Source: Aliishimia sp039978895
Lineage (GTDB): Bacteria; Pseudomonadota; Alphaproteobacteria; Rhodobacterales; Rhodobacteraceae
Assembly: GCA_039978895.1 (NCBI GenBank)
Contig: JBDWAL010000033.1
Span: forward strand, 124,001 to 188,000
Direction: 5' to 3'
DNA length: 64,000 nt
Both the position numbers and the translations under genes were made by a program. Position 1 is the first letter of the stretch. Every line of letters begins with the position of its first letter. Below are positions 32,929 to 42,607 of this stretch, one piece after another. Under the pieces are notes generated by a model. That model had not been told where the DNA came from. It searched no databases and saw nothing but the letters and a program-made list of their open reading frames with translations.

Positions 32929-34383
32929 ATGCGGTTCCTACGGCAATCATTGATGGGCTTGTTTTTGGCTGCGCTGGCGCTTGGTATGCTGGCCTATGCT
33001 GGTGACATGGTGCGCGGGGCCATTTTGGCCAGCTTGGAAGATGACCGCCCCGGTCCCCCAAAGCGCGAACGTGTGTTTGCTGTGGGAGTTGTCACCGCGA
33101 CGCTTGGTCGGGAAGTGCCCGTTTTGCAGGCATTTGGTGAAATTCGCGCGGAGCGGACGTTGGAACTCCGTGCAGCCGCTGCCGGACGCATTGTTGAGTT
33201 GTCGCAGAACTTTGTGGAAGGCGGCGCTGTGCGGGCAGGCGATCTGCTGTTGCGGATTGATCCGGCAGACGCGCAATCCGCGCGCGACCGCGCAGAAGCC
33301 GATCTGGCAGATGCGCAGGCCGAGATTTTGGATGCAGAAGCGGGATTATTGCTGGCGCGTGATGAACTGTCTGCAGCCGTGGATCAACAAGGATTGCAAG
33401 CGCGCGCGTTTGATCGACAGCAGGATTTAGCGCAACGCGGTGTTGGGACATCCGCCGCCGTGGAAGTCGCGGAATTGTCTGTAGCAGCGGCCCGTCAAGC
33501 GATGTTGTCGCGTCGCCAAGGCGTGACCCAAGCCGAGGCGCGGATTTCGCAATCCAAAACGCGGTTGCGCCGTATGGAAATCGCTCTGGCAGAGGCCACG
33601 CGGCGTTTGGCCGAAACGGAAGTTTATGCGCCCTTCGATGGCACGTTGAGTGAAGTTACCCTGACCACAGGACGATTGCTGTCAAACAACGAAAAACTGG
33701 CGACTTTGATTGATCCGCAAGCTCTGGAGGTAGCGTTCCGCTTGTCGACCGCGCAATATGTGCGGTTGTTGGATGACGGGCGACTGACGGAGCGCCCCGT
33801 TGAAGTGAAGCTGGACGTGTCCGGTATCGACCTGACCGCACGTGGACTAATCCGGCGTGAACAAGCCGCTGTCGGAGAGGCGCAAAGTGGTCGTTTGATT
33901 TTTGCCAGCTTAACGGAAACGTCTGGGTTCAAGCCGGGTGATTTTGTCACGGTCCAAGCCGAGGAACCCGCCATCAACAATGTCTTGCGCTTGCCCGCAG
34001 GGGCTTTGGACGGCAGCGGAACGGTCTTGGTTCTCGAGGGGGAAGATCGACTTGATACCCTGCCTGTGACGCTTTTGCGTCGTCAAGGCAATGAAGTCTT
34101 GATCCGTGGTGAAGGATTGGCCGGGCGCGAAATTGTCACGGCGCGATCCCCATTGTTGGGGGCTGGTATTGCGGTGCGCCCTTTGCGGAAATCGGAGCAA
34201 ACCGCAGAAATTGCGCCGCCTGCGATGGTTGAACTCAGCGAAGAACGTCGCGCGAAATTGGTGGCCTTTGTCGAAAGTGGGCCCATGCCGGAAGCGGTCA
34301 AGGAACGCCTTCTGACGCGCCTCTCTAAGCCCGAAGTTCCGGCGCAAATGATTGAGCGGATTGAAAGCCGCATGGGGGGATAA
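32929..34383 (+). CDS. RND efflux periplasmic adaptor subunit
   Basis: The 484-residue membrane-fusion protein has an N-terminal membrane anchor (residues 8-25), a split biotinyl-lipoyl motif (LELRAAAAGRIVELSQNFVEGG and ETEVYAPFDGTLSEVTLTTG, given here as landmarks), and a long alpha-helical hairpin between (about 110-230). Beta-barrel and membrane-proximal domains follow. A C-terminal extension of about 60 residues has no counterpart in AcrA. It bridges the pump encoded next to an outer-membrane channel, which is not encoded here. Confidence 0.92.
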   Translation: MRFLRQSLMGLFLAALALGMLAYAGDMVRGAILASLEDDRPGPPKRERVFAVGVVTATLGREVPVLQAFGEIRAERTLELRAAAAGRIVELSQNFVEGGAVRAGDLLLRIDPADAQSARDRAEADLADAQAEILDAEAGLLLARDELSAAVDQQGLQARAFDRQQDLAQRGVGTSAAVEVAELSVAAARQAMLSRRQGVTQAEARISQSKTRLRRMEIALAEATRRLAETEVYAPFDGTLSEVTLTTGRLLSNNEKLATLIDPQALEVAFRLSTAQYVRLLDDGRLTERPVEVKLDVSGIDLTARGLIRREQAAVGEAQSGRLIFASLTETSGFKPGDFVTVQAEEPAINNVLRLPAGALDGSGTVLVLEGEDRLDTLPVTLLRRQGNEVLIRGEGLAGREIVTARSPLLGAGIAVRPLRKSEQTAEIAPPAMVELSEERRAKLVAFVESGPMPEAVKERLLTRLSKPEVPAQMIERIESRMGG

Positions 34384-34386
34384 ACC

Positions 34387-37300
34387 ATGGCTCCGATACG
34401 CAATCTGCCGAATGCTGCCGGGGGCATCCTATCCTACTTCACCCGGCACGGGACTGTCGCAAATCTGTTGCTCATGGTTTTATTGCTCGCCGGTTTGTTC
34501 GCAATTCCAAACCTGCGCGCGCAATTCTTCCCTGATGTGATCGTCGACAACGTCACCGTGAGCGTGCGTTGGGATGGTGCCGGGGCTGAAGACGTCGATG
34601 CGGGCGTGATACAGGTTTTGGAACCCGCATTGCTGGCAGTCGAAGGTATCGAAAGCTCGGCGTCCTCATCGGTAGAGGGCAGCGGCAGCATCCAGCTGGA
34701 CTTTGAACCCAATTGGGACATGGCCCGCGCCGCAGATGACGTGCAAACGGCAGTGGACGCGGTGACGACGCTGCCCGATGACATCGACGATCCCATCGTT
34801 CGGCGTGGAGCATGGCGCGACCGTGTCACAGATGTTGTTATCACCGGCCCGGTTTCGCCCCAGCAATTGGGGTTGTTTGCCGACGAATTGGTAGCGCGTC
34901 TGTTCGCCGAAGGCATAACGCGGACCACGATCCGAGGGGTGGCCGCCCCGCGAATGTTGGTCGAAGTGCCGTCCGTCAATCTGATGGCGCAAGACGTGAC
35001 TATGGCTGAAATCGCAACAGCCATCGCGGCGCAGGTCGACGCAGCACCCGCCGGAGACGTGACAGGCGCAAACGCCCGCGTGCGCACTGGCGCAGAAAAA
35101 CGCTCCGCCGAAGAGATCGGCGATATCGTTTTGCGAACCCGGTCTGACGGGTCAAAATTGGTGATCGGTGATGTGGCCAAGATCATCGTTGAAGGCAGTG
35201 ACCGGGCGCGCAGCTATTATGTTGGTGCAAACCCAGCCGTGTCGATCCGTGTGGATCGCTCTGCCACTGGCGATGCTATCGATATGCAGGGTCAAGTGGG
35301 CGATGTTCTTGAGGAACTGCAAGGCACATTGCCGCAAGGTGTCACAGCGGAAATGATCCGAACTCGCGCAGAGGCGATCAGCGGACGCTTGAACATCCTT
35401 TTGGACAACGGATTGATGGGGCTAGGCCTTGTCGTCGCGCTTTTGTTTTTGTTTCTCAATGCGCGCACAGCGTTCTGGGTCGCTGCTGGGATTCCCGTGG
35501 CGATGCTGGCGGCCGTCGCGTTGATGTATTTGGGTGGTTTGACGCTCAACATGGTATCGCTGTTTGGGCTGATTATCACATTGGGGATCGTCGTGGACGA
35601 TGCAATTGTGGTTGGTGAGCACGCCGATTACCGCGCGCGGACCTATGGTGAGCCGCCTGTGGTCGCAGCAGAAAACGCAGCGCAACGTATGGCTATGCCT
35701 GTGTTCGCAGCAACATTGACCACCGTGATCGCGTTCTTTGGCTTGCTGGCCGTCGGTGGGCGATTTGGTGATTTGATCAAAGACATCCCGCTGACAGTCA
35801 TTGCCGTGCTGATTGCGTCGCTTGTGGAGTGCTTTCTAATCTTGCCGCATCACATGGCACATGCGTTGGATTCAGCGCAAAAAGCCTTGACGTTTTCCCG
35901 GGTCAAGCTCGCCATAGGCCTGGCTGTGTCCGGGGTGGTATTGGTGGTCTTGTCCGTCGTCGCGATCATTGTTGGGATCTTTAGCTGGCGTTGGATTTCG
36001 CTGATTTTGGGCAATATCGAAAGTGACGCAGACTTCGATATGATGACGTATCTTATGTCGAACCAAACGCTTCAAATTGCGTATTTCGCGACGTTTGGGG
36101 TTGGTGCGGCCTTCCTGCTTGCCAATCGGGACGCCCGAGCGCGGCTGGTTCATATGATCGGCACGCATGGGATTGATGCGCCGTCTTTTGTGATCAACCG
36201 CGGGTTCGAATGGATGCGTCATGTGATCTTCCGTCCGTTGATGGCGGCTGTGATTTGGGCGCGTTATGTTGTGCTGGCTGGCGTTCTTGTCGTGTTGGCC
36301 AGTCAAGTTATCCTATTCATTCGCGGTGATGTGAATTGGCGCTTCTTTAACGCACCTGAACGCGCCTCTGTCACGGGTAATTTTGCGATGACAGACGGGG
36401 CATCTCGCGAAGACAGCTTGGCGATGATGCGCGAAATGCAACGCGCGACGGAAGCCCTCGGGGCGGAATATCAAGAGCGCTATGGGCGCAACCCGATTGA
36501 CTACGTTCTTGCAGAAATCGGTGGCAATGCGGGCCGGTGGCTTTCGGGATCAGATACCAAGGACAGAGATCTTCTTGGAGGCATTTCGATCGAGTTGATC
36601 GATGCAGATTTGCGCCCTTATTCCAGCTTTGCATTCGTGGGCGAGCTGCAAGACCGCGTTGCGCGCCACCCTTTGGCTGAGACCGTCAGCTTCCGGGGAT
36701 GGCGATCAGGGCCGGGGGGCGACGCGTTGGACGTTCAATTCTTTGGCAGTAGCGCCGAGGTTCTCAAAGCTGCTAGCCAAGACTTGCAAACCGCATTGGG
36801 CGAATTCCCGGAGGTCAGCGCCGTAGAAGACAATATTGCCTATGACAAAGAAGAGTTGATCTTGGAGCTGACCGCGCAAGGCCAAGCGCTTGGCTTGACG
36901 GTTTCGGATTTGGCGCGCGTGTTGCGCAACAGGTTGGCGGGCATTGAAGCGGCGACTTTCCCGGTGGGCGCGCGGTCTGCTGAAATCCGCGTTGAGCTGC
37001 CCAAAGACGAATTGAGCGCTGATTTCCTAGACCGCACGCAATTGCGCACACCCTCTGGGGCTTATGTCCCGTTGGCGGATGTGGTCAGTGTGACAAGTCG
37101 CACCGGATTTTCGACGGTAAAGCGTGAGAACGGCTTGCGGTTGATTGCTGTGACAGGGGATATTTCCGAAGACGACCCGACCCGCGCGGTCGTGATCCAA
37201 GAACGTCTAGAGACAGAAATCCTGCCGCGCATTGCACAAGAACGACAAGTGGATTGGCGTTTAGCCGGACTGAGCGAGCAAGAAGACCAGTTTTTGACGG

Positions 37301-38076
37301 ATGCTGGAAGAGGATTCATTCTGTGTCTGGCCGGAATTTATCTTGTACTGGCTTGGGTCTTTGCCAGCTGGACGCGTCCCTTCGTTGTGATGGCAATCAT
37401 CCCATTTGGGCTGGTTGGAACGATCTATGGTCATGCCGCTTGGAACGTGCCCATTTCGATGTTCTCTGTTGTGGGCTTGATCGGGATGACCGGGATCATC
37501 ATCAACGATTCCATCGTACTTGTGACTACAATCGATCAATATCGAGAAGATCGCGGATTGTTCCCGTCCATTATTGATGGTGCATGTGATCGTTTGCGCC
37601 CGGTGATGTTGACGACTTTGACGACCGTTCTTGGCTTGGTGCCATTGCTGTATGAAACAAGCCAACAAGCGCAGTTCCTAAAACCGACAGTGATCACGCT
37701 TGTTTACGGATTGGGCTTTGGGATGGTGCTGGTCCTACTGGTGGTTCCTGCCTTAGTCGCAATGCAACATGACGTCGGTCATCTGTTGCGCTCTATGCGC
37801 AAGGCTTTGTGCACGAAACGGGCGTGGGGGCTGCGTATTCTGGTGCAAGGGGCTGGCGCCCTCGCGCTTGTATGGGGGGCCGCAACGGTTGGGTTCGTAC
37901 TTGTTACAGGAGCTTTACCGACTGCAGTGACTGACACTTTGCCATTGGACAATATAGACGTGACGCCAATTATGGCAGTTGGGATGTTCGTTGCGGGCAC
38001 GGCCGTGCTGTGTGTGCTGGCCTATATTCTTGGTGCGATTGCAGTGGTTGCTTCGCGGTTAGCCCGACCCGCTTAA
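34387..38076 (+). CDS. RND efflux pump, inner-membrane subunit, extended
   Basis: At 1229 residues the protein is well above the usual 1030-1050 of AcrB-type pumps. The core is standard: N-terminal membrane helix, two periplasmic porter halves, and TM4 with VDDAIVV carrying the proton-relay aspartates. The TM10 motif reads IINDSIVLV, lacking the usual Lys. Two extra parts explain the length: an insertion of roughly 110 residues with about three hydrophobic segments after TM6 (about 500-610), and a C-terminal addition of about 100 residues with two more helices. Substrate unknown. The stop overlaps the convergent neighbour. Confidence 0.93.
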   Translation: MAPIRNLPNAAGGILSYFTRHGTVANLLLMVLLLAGLFAIPNLRAQFFPDVIVDNVTVSVRWDGAGAEDVDAGVIQVLEPALLAVEGIESSASSSVEGSGSIQLDFEPNWDMARAADDVQTAVDAVTTLPDDIDDPIVRRGAWRDRVTDVVITGPVSPQQLGLFADELVARLFAEGITRTTIRGVAAPRMLVEVPSVNLMAQDVTMAEIATAIAAQVDAAPAGDVTGANARVRTGAEKRSAEEIGDIVLRTRSDGSKLVIGDVAKIIVEGSDRARSYYVGANPAVSIRVDRSATGDAIDMQGQVGDVLEELQGTLPQGVTAEMIRTRAEAISGRLNILLDNGLMGLGLVVALLFLFLNARTAFWVAAGIPVAMLAAVALMYLGGLTLNMVSLFGLIITLGIVVDDAIVVGEHADYRARTYGEPPVVAAENAAQRMAMPVFAATLTTVIAFFGLLAVGGRFGDLIKDIPLTVIAVLIASLVECFLILPHHMAHALDSAQKALTFSRVKLAIGLAVSGVVLVVLSVVAIIVGIFSWRWISLILGNIESDADFDMMTYLMSNQTLQIAYFATFGVGAAFLLANRDARARLVHMIGTHGIDAPSFVINRGFEWMRHVIFRPLMAAVIWARYVVLAGVLVVLASQVILFIRGDVNWRFFNAPERASVTGNFAMTDGASREDSLAMMREMQRATEALGAEYQERYGRNPIDYVLAEIGGNAGRWLSGSDTKDRDLLGGISIELIDADLRPYSSFAFVGELQDRVARHPLAETVSFRGWRSGPGGDALDVQFFGSSAEVLKAASQDLQTALGEFPEVSAVEDNIAYDKEELILELTAQGQALGLTVSDLARVLRNRLAGIEAATFPVGARSAEIRVELPKDELSADFLDRTQLRTPSGAYVPLADVVSVTSRTGFSTVKRENGLRLIAVTGDISEDDPTRAVVIQERLETEILPRIAQERQVDWRLAGLSEQEDQFLTDAGRGFILCLAGIYLVLAWVFASWTRPFVVMAIIPFGLVGTIYGHAAWNVPISMFSVVGLIGMTGIIINDSIVLVTTIDQYREDRGLFPSIIDGACDRLRPVMLTTLTTVLGLVPLLYETSQQAQFLKPTVITLVYGLGFGMVLVLLVVPALVAMQHDVGHLLRSMRKALCTKRAWGLRILVQGAGALALVWGAATVGFVLVTGALPTAVTDTLPLDNIDVTPIMAVGMFVAGTAVLCVLAYILGAIAVVASRLARPA

Positions 38077-38882
38077 CTGCCAGTGCAGCCTTGAATATCA
38101 ACCGTATGGCGTCCACCGATGACTGTGATGCGGATATCCGAGCGATTGATCGCAAAGGCTTCACCCGTTTGCTGCATCATTTCAGCAGTAATCGTGAGCT
38201 GATCGCCGACACGCTCGGTCTTTGCTTCAGAGACCCAAACACCGGGAAGAGGCGCTTCGATCACAGCATCTTCGGTATCTCCGGCGGACGGCATGGTTAT
38301 GTCGGCTTGAACGGCCAAGCCGTTTTCGGTCGGGCGGATCCGGCATGTTGCGTCGGTGACGCCAGCCTCTTGTGCTGAGAAAGGCAAGTTTGCCAACGCA
38401 GCCACAATACCGGGGGTACGATCAGAAGACAGCGAGGGAAGGGTTGTATCAATATCAAGCGTTATTGGCACACAGATGTCAGAACAAATGCCCAAAAGCA
38501 TACGGCCTTTGAGCTTGATATCTTCTCCTTCGCGCTTGGGATCGACCGTCAGCGGTAAAACCACCGTGTTCTTATATCCAACCGAACGCATACCCGATTC
38601 CCAAAAAATCCCAGGGCTTGGCCAGTGAACCTGCACATCTTGCAGATTGCGCGCACCTTGCCATGTGAATTGCGGCGGAATACCCGCATCCCCCGGACTG
38701 CGCCAATATGTTTTCCACCCCGGTGCGAGTATCAGTTCAATCGCTGCCATTTGCGTGCCGTCGGATTGTGTCCATCCGGTCAGCACCCGGTGCGATAAAG
38801 CATCATCCAGCGGATCCTGAGCAAAAGCAGGGGACGCAACAAGGATCAAGGCAAAGCATAAAGGGCGGGTTTGTGTCAGCAT
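38073..38882 (-). CDS. Protein-disulfide reductase DsbD N-terminal-domain protein
   Basis: The 269-residue periplasmic protein has a signal peptide (cleavage after AFA) and resembles the alpha domain of DsbD/ScsB: LAPGWKTYWRSPGDAGIPP near residue 55, then GICSDICVP with a CxxxC pair (about 135). The membrane and thioredoxin parts of full DsbD are missing, so it is a stand-alone domain. ATG 38882 is favoured by an upstream GGA; TTG 38894 and ATG 38888 are in frame. It overlaps the RND gene's stop by 4 bases. Confidence 0.8.
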   Translation of the reverse strand: MLTQTRPLCFALILVASPAFAQDPLDDALSHRVLTGWTQSDGTQMAAIELILAPGWKTYWRSPGDAGIPPQFTWQGARNLQDVQVHWPSPGIFWESGMRSVGYKNTVVLPLTVDPKREGEDIKLKGRMLLGICSDICVPITLDIDTTLPSLSSDRTPGIVAALANLPFSAQEAGVTDATCRIRPTENGLAVQADITMPSAGDTEDAVIEAPLPGVWVSEAKTERVGDQLTITAEMMQQTGEAFAINRSDIRITVIGGRHTVDIQGCTGS

Positions 38883-39042
38883 ATTCATATCCAAGAGATG
38901 AGCGATCGGCGATGAAATGCCAAGTCACGTCTGTGACAGCACGGTTACAATGCCTGTGACATGCTGGGCGCTTGATTGCTGTGCAGGAAACCTTGATGTT
39001 GAGAGCGGCGCCATTTCGGGCGTTTTGGGCAAAGAGGCACAG

Positions 39043-39612
39043 ATGCCATCAGATTCTCTTGATCTCGCTGGGTCCATGTTGATTGCGATGCCAGGTATGA
39101 GTGATCCGCGTTTTGCGAACGCGCTCATATATCTGTGCGATTATTCCAGCAAAGGGGCCATGGGTTTGATTGTCAACAAACCCGCCCACGACATGACCTT
39201 TGCTGAGCTTCTGGAACAACTCGAAATCGAACCAACTGTGCCCATGGATGACATAGACGTCTTTTTCGGGGGGCCAGTCGAAACGGGACGCGGATTTGTT
39301 TTGCATTCGTCGGAATACGTATCGGACTTACGCACCTTGAAGGTGCGCAACGGTATGGCGCTTACCCCGACATTGGATGTCTTGGAAGCCATCGCCTCCG
39401 GCGAAGGACCGCGCGAGGCGATGATGATGCTTGGTTACGCTGGCTGGGGGCCGGGGCAACTGGAAGGTGAGATCGCACGAAACGGATGGCTGACCTGCGA
39501 CGGTAGCAAAGATCTGGTGTTTCGCACCGGGGCCACGAAAAAATGGACGCGCGCGTTGAAAGGATTGGGGATCGATCCTGCGATGCTCTCAGCTGAGGCA
39601 GGCAGCGCCTAA
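39043..39612 (+). CDS. YqgE/AlgH family protein
   Basis: The 189-residue cytoplasmic protein has the AlgH/DUF179 signature: LAGSMLIAMPGMSDPRF, LIVNKPAHDMTFAELL, FFGGPVETGRGFVLHS and GYAGWGPGQLEGEI. AlgH was first linked to alginate regulation, but its general role is unresolved. ATG 39043 has GAGG upstream and begins the domain. It is divergent from the DsbD-domain gene and converges with the large secreted protein at 3 bases. Confidence 0.93.
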   Translation: MPSDSLDLAGSMLIAMPGMSDPRFANALIYLCDYSSKGAMGLIVNKPAHDMTFAELLEQLEIEPTVPMDDIDVFFGGPVETGRGFVLHSSEYVSDLRTLKVRNGMALTPTLDVLEAIASGEGPREAMMMLGYAGWGPGQLEGEIARNGWLTCDGSKDLVFRTGATKKWTRALKGLGIDPAMLSAEAGSA

Positions 39613-39615
39613 GCG

Positions 39616-41529
39616 CTAAGGGATCACGGAAATCACAAGTTGGGTTTCGTGTGTTTCAAACGGGGAAGACTTTGAAACCCGCAAGGGGACGTCTCCGGTG
39701 AAGTCAGTGGGGGGAACAAACAGCCAGCCTTGATCATCTTGGGTCAAACTGCCTTGTTGTGGACCCTCTATAAACGCGCTGAGTGTCGCATCCTTTGAGC
39801 CACCCAAGGACGGCGAAATCCGAACGGGCGTGTTTCGTTTCGTTTGGATCGCGGTATCTGATGTGTCCACAAGAGGGGCGTCTAGCGTTGTGAATGCGCC
39901 CTGTGAGTAGGAAAAAAACGATCCCGCATACACTTTGCGAAGGCCGTAAGCGCGCACCATATAATGCGCGCCTGCGATAGGGGTCGCATCAGTGAATTCT
40001 GGTGTATCTAACAGACGGCCATCCGCGAGCGCTTCGTAGGGCCCTGTAGCACTGGTCGCGTGATAGATGCGATATCCTAAGACGTCCTGTTCAGATGCGC
40101 TCCAAGACAATCGCGTCCCGGCGGCTGTTTGCTCTGCGCGCAAATTGCGAAGGGAGGGCAAAGGAAAGGCGCGTAACGTCGGATCGCCCATGAGGTTGGC
40201 CCAAATTGGGCTGCGCCACAGATATCTACCGGTTGGGAAATAATCCATGACCTCGCGGTACGCGCCATGGGTCGTCCCGTTGTTGACCGTGCGCAAGAGC
40301 ACCTCCCCGATTGTCCCGCCCAAAGCCATGTGATTGAGACGCCATGCTGGACGTCCGCCCCACCCAACCGCAACAGTGTACCAAGGCATCGCAAGCAACC
40401 CGACCAACTGGTTGTTGCGACGATCAAATTTCTGTTTGTGACTGCCAAAGTTTATGGCGAATATCGCTTTGTTGGCATATTTATTACCATAGTTCTTTCC
40501 TTGCCGGTCGCCAAAATCCACACCCCACAACCACGGCTTTTCCTCACCGACATCGTGGTGCCCACCTTCGGTGATCGCATCTGGCCCCACAACATTTCGC
40601 AAGGCGTCCTGTTCGACAATCAAATGATCATTTTGGGCGTAAGCGTCACGCAAATCACCTAAAAAACCGTGCCGCCAGTGATGGTTTTTGTCGAAATAGG
40701 CTTTCAGCAGGCGAAGCTCTTTATCAGGTAGGTTCTTGGCAACTGGTTCAAAGTCGATGCGTCCGACAGTTAATTCAATCTGGAAGTCGGGAATGATCGA
40801 AGGGCGTAACTTTCCAATCAAACCTTCCGGCCACTTGGAGTTTGTATCCGCGTAAAATTGATCCGTTGCATGCGGGATCGGCTTGTGGCCGTCTGGTGCG
40901 ATCCGTCCGCTTTGAACGATGGGGACATGTCCGATTAGGATCAAGTTATGCGGCGTTTGGGGTGAGCTGACCGTGTTTTTAGTGACCCAAGCCCTCAGCG
41001 CACGCGCGCTTTTGAGGTTTTGTTCGGGGTCGGCGTCATGGCGCGCCCACGTTGTTCGAATAACAGTCCAACCATCCCCAATCAGATCGAACTCAAATCG
41101 ATCCAGGTGATCGGCCAAAGGTTGGGCGATGGTGTCATCCACAACCACAAGGGCTGTTCCGCGGGTTTCAACCGCGGGCAACTCAACGCCGGTGGTCCAA
41201 TATCCGACGTCCACAATATTCTTGGCTTTGCGGATGACTTGATATTCGTAAGCCGTGCCCGGCTTGAGTGTGTCGTCGCGGTAACCGATGACAGGATCCA
41301 AGTCTGTCACGATTGGACGCCACGTTTGCGCACCCATTTCGCCCAAAATGCGGCGGTTTATGTCGATGGGACCGACGCGAATGCGTTTGGCGTCTTGCCA
41401 CGTCAGATAGAGTGATGAGGTCGAGTGGTCCAAAGTTGCATCAAGCGAAAGGCTCTTTTCCTTCAGCGTTTGAGCCGTCACGCTTGAGAAGGCCGTTAGG
41501 GCTAACAGACAGGCAAATAAAATACGCAT
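39616..41529 (-). CDS. Large secreted protein, C25 peptidase-like core with FN3 and Ig-like domains
   Basis: The 637-residue product has a signal peptide (cleavage after VTA, residue 19). The middle (about 125-430) has an alpha/beta arrangement recalling gingipain/C25 caspase-like enzymes: TALVVVDDTI, NLILIGHVP, DQFYADTN, ELTVGRIDF. I do not see the catalytic Cys segment; the region reads INFGSHKQKF. A fibronectin III-like domain (about 465-560, LRAEQTAAGTRLSWSASE) and an Ig-like end (about 570-637) follow. It probably acts outside the cell or on the surface. Function, and even peptidase ancestry, is tentative. Confidence 0.5.
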   Translation of the reverse strand: MRILFACLLALTAFSSVTAQTLKEKSLSLDATLDHSTSSLYLTWQDAKRIRVGPIDINRRILGEMGAQTWRPIVTDLDPVIGYRDDTLKPGTAYEYQVIRKAKNIVDVGYWTTGVELPAVETRGTALVVVDDTIAQPLADHLDRFEFDLIGDGWTVIRTTWARHDADPEQNLKSARALRAWVTKNTVSSPQTPHNLILIGHVPIVQSGRIAPDGHKPIPHATDQFYADTNSKWPEGLIGKLRPSIIPDFQIELTVGRIDFEPVAKNLPDKELRLLKAYFDKNHHWRHGFLGDLRDAYAQNDHLIVEQDALRNVVGPDAITEGGHHDVGEEKPWLWGVDFGDRQGKNYGNKYANKAIFAINFGSHKQKFDRRNNQLVGLLAMPWYTVAVGWGGRPAWRLNHMALGGTIGEVLLRTVNNGTTHGAYREVMDYFPTGRYLWRSPIWANLMGDPTLRAFPLPSLRNLRAEQTAAGTRLSWSASEQDVLGYRIYHATSATGPYEALADGRLLDTPEFTDATPIAGAHYMVRAYGLRKVYAGSFFSYSQGAFTTLDAPLVDTSDTAIQTKRNTPVRISPSLGGSKDATLSAFIEGPQQGSLTQDDQGWLFVPPTDFTGDVPLRVSKSSPFETHETQLVISVIP

Positions 41530-41538
41530 AGCCACAGC

Positions 41539-42468
41539 CTAGCGCGGTGCGGCCGATCTTTGAAGTCGATCATTGATGGCGCGGCCAAGCCCTGTGTTGG
41601 GGATCGGCGCCACTGCGATTGGTTGCCCGGTCGCGTCAAGTTTATGTAGGTGGCCAAACAGATTGGCTGCAGCTTCGCTCAGATCGCCAGCGGCGGACAG
41701 TGACAAATCCCCGGTGATTTCCGCGAAGCCGAGATGCACTTCATTGGCGCGCGCGGTGCTGGCATCTAGACGAACCGTTGCGTTTGGTGCGTAGTGCGAG
41801 CTCAACTGGCCGGGTGCTGTGATATCTGTCCCTGCCTTGGCCAATGGGACCTGCAGTACAGTCTCTAGGGCTTCCTGAGGTAGACCTCCGGGGCGCAATA
41901 ACGTCGGCGCCCCCGTCAACCCAACAATGGTGCTTTCCAAACCCACCGAACACGGCCCGTCATCCAAAATAGCTGATATGCGCCCACCTAGTCCGTCCAA
42001 AACGTGCTGGGCGGTGGTCGCGCTTATCCGGCCAGAAGGATTGGCGGAAGGGGCCGCAATAGGGCCTTCAAATTTTGCCAAAAGGGCATGTGCAGCAGGA
42101 TGGGCGGGCACGCGAACAGCGACAGAAGGTAAACCCGCAGTCACAAGGTCAGACAGGCCATGTGCGGCAGCTAACGGCAGGACAAGGGTCAATGGGCCGG
42201 GCCAGAATGCTTGCGCGAGGGATTCGGCGGTATCGCTCCAGTGCGTTAGGGCGCGGGCCGCAGCGCTGTCTGCCACGTGCACGATAAGTGGATTGAAGCT
42301 TGGCCGTCCTTTGGCTTCATAGATGGCTGCAACAGCGCGCCCGTTTCGGGCGTCCGCGCCCAAACCATAGACAGTTTCGGTTGGAAATGACACAAGCCCA
42401 CCATCCGCCAAAAACGTTGCGGCGCGCGCGATACCAATTGCATCGGATGGGATGATTTGTGTCTGCAT
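41539..42468 (-). CDS. L-threonylcarbamoyladenylate synthase (Sua5/YwlC type)
   Basis: The 309-residue protein has the YrdC domain (FPTETVYGLGADARN near residue 32, KGRPSFNPLIVHV, then SANPSGRISATTAQHV around 140) and a C-terminal Sua5 domain (about 220-309). It makes threonylcarbamoyl-AMP for the t6A37 tRNA modification. ATG 42468 starts the conserved domain. The downstream secreted-protein gene begins only 9 bases later on the same strand. Divergent from the acyl-CoA dehydrogenase gene. Confidence 0.94.
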   Translation of the reverse strand: MQTQIIPSDAIGIARAATFLADGGLVSFPTETVYGLGADARNGRAVAAIYEAKGRPSFNPLIVHVADSAAARALTHWSDTAESLAQAFWPGPLTLVLPLAAAHGLSDLVTAGLPSVAVRVPAHPAAHALLAKFEGPIAAPSANPSGRISATTAQHVLDGLGGRISAILDDGPCSVGLESTIVGLTGAPTLLRPGGLPQEALETVLQVPLAKAGTDITAPGQLSSHYAPNATVRLDASTARANEVHLGFAEITGDLSLSAAGDLSEAAANLFGHLHKLDATGQPIAVAPIPNTGLGRAINDRLQRSAAPR

Positions 42469-42607
42469 GTTCAGTGACGCCGCGTTTTGGTTGCGCAAAT
42501 AAGTGGCCGTTTGCGAAGGTCTGAGAAACGAATGCCCGGGGATACCGCCTGTTTGGGAAGAATCCAAGCCACCCCGGTCAATACACGCGGCCAAGTTGGA
42601 GAGTTCT

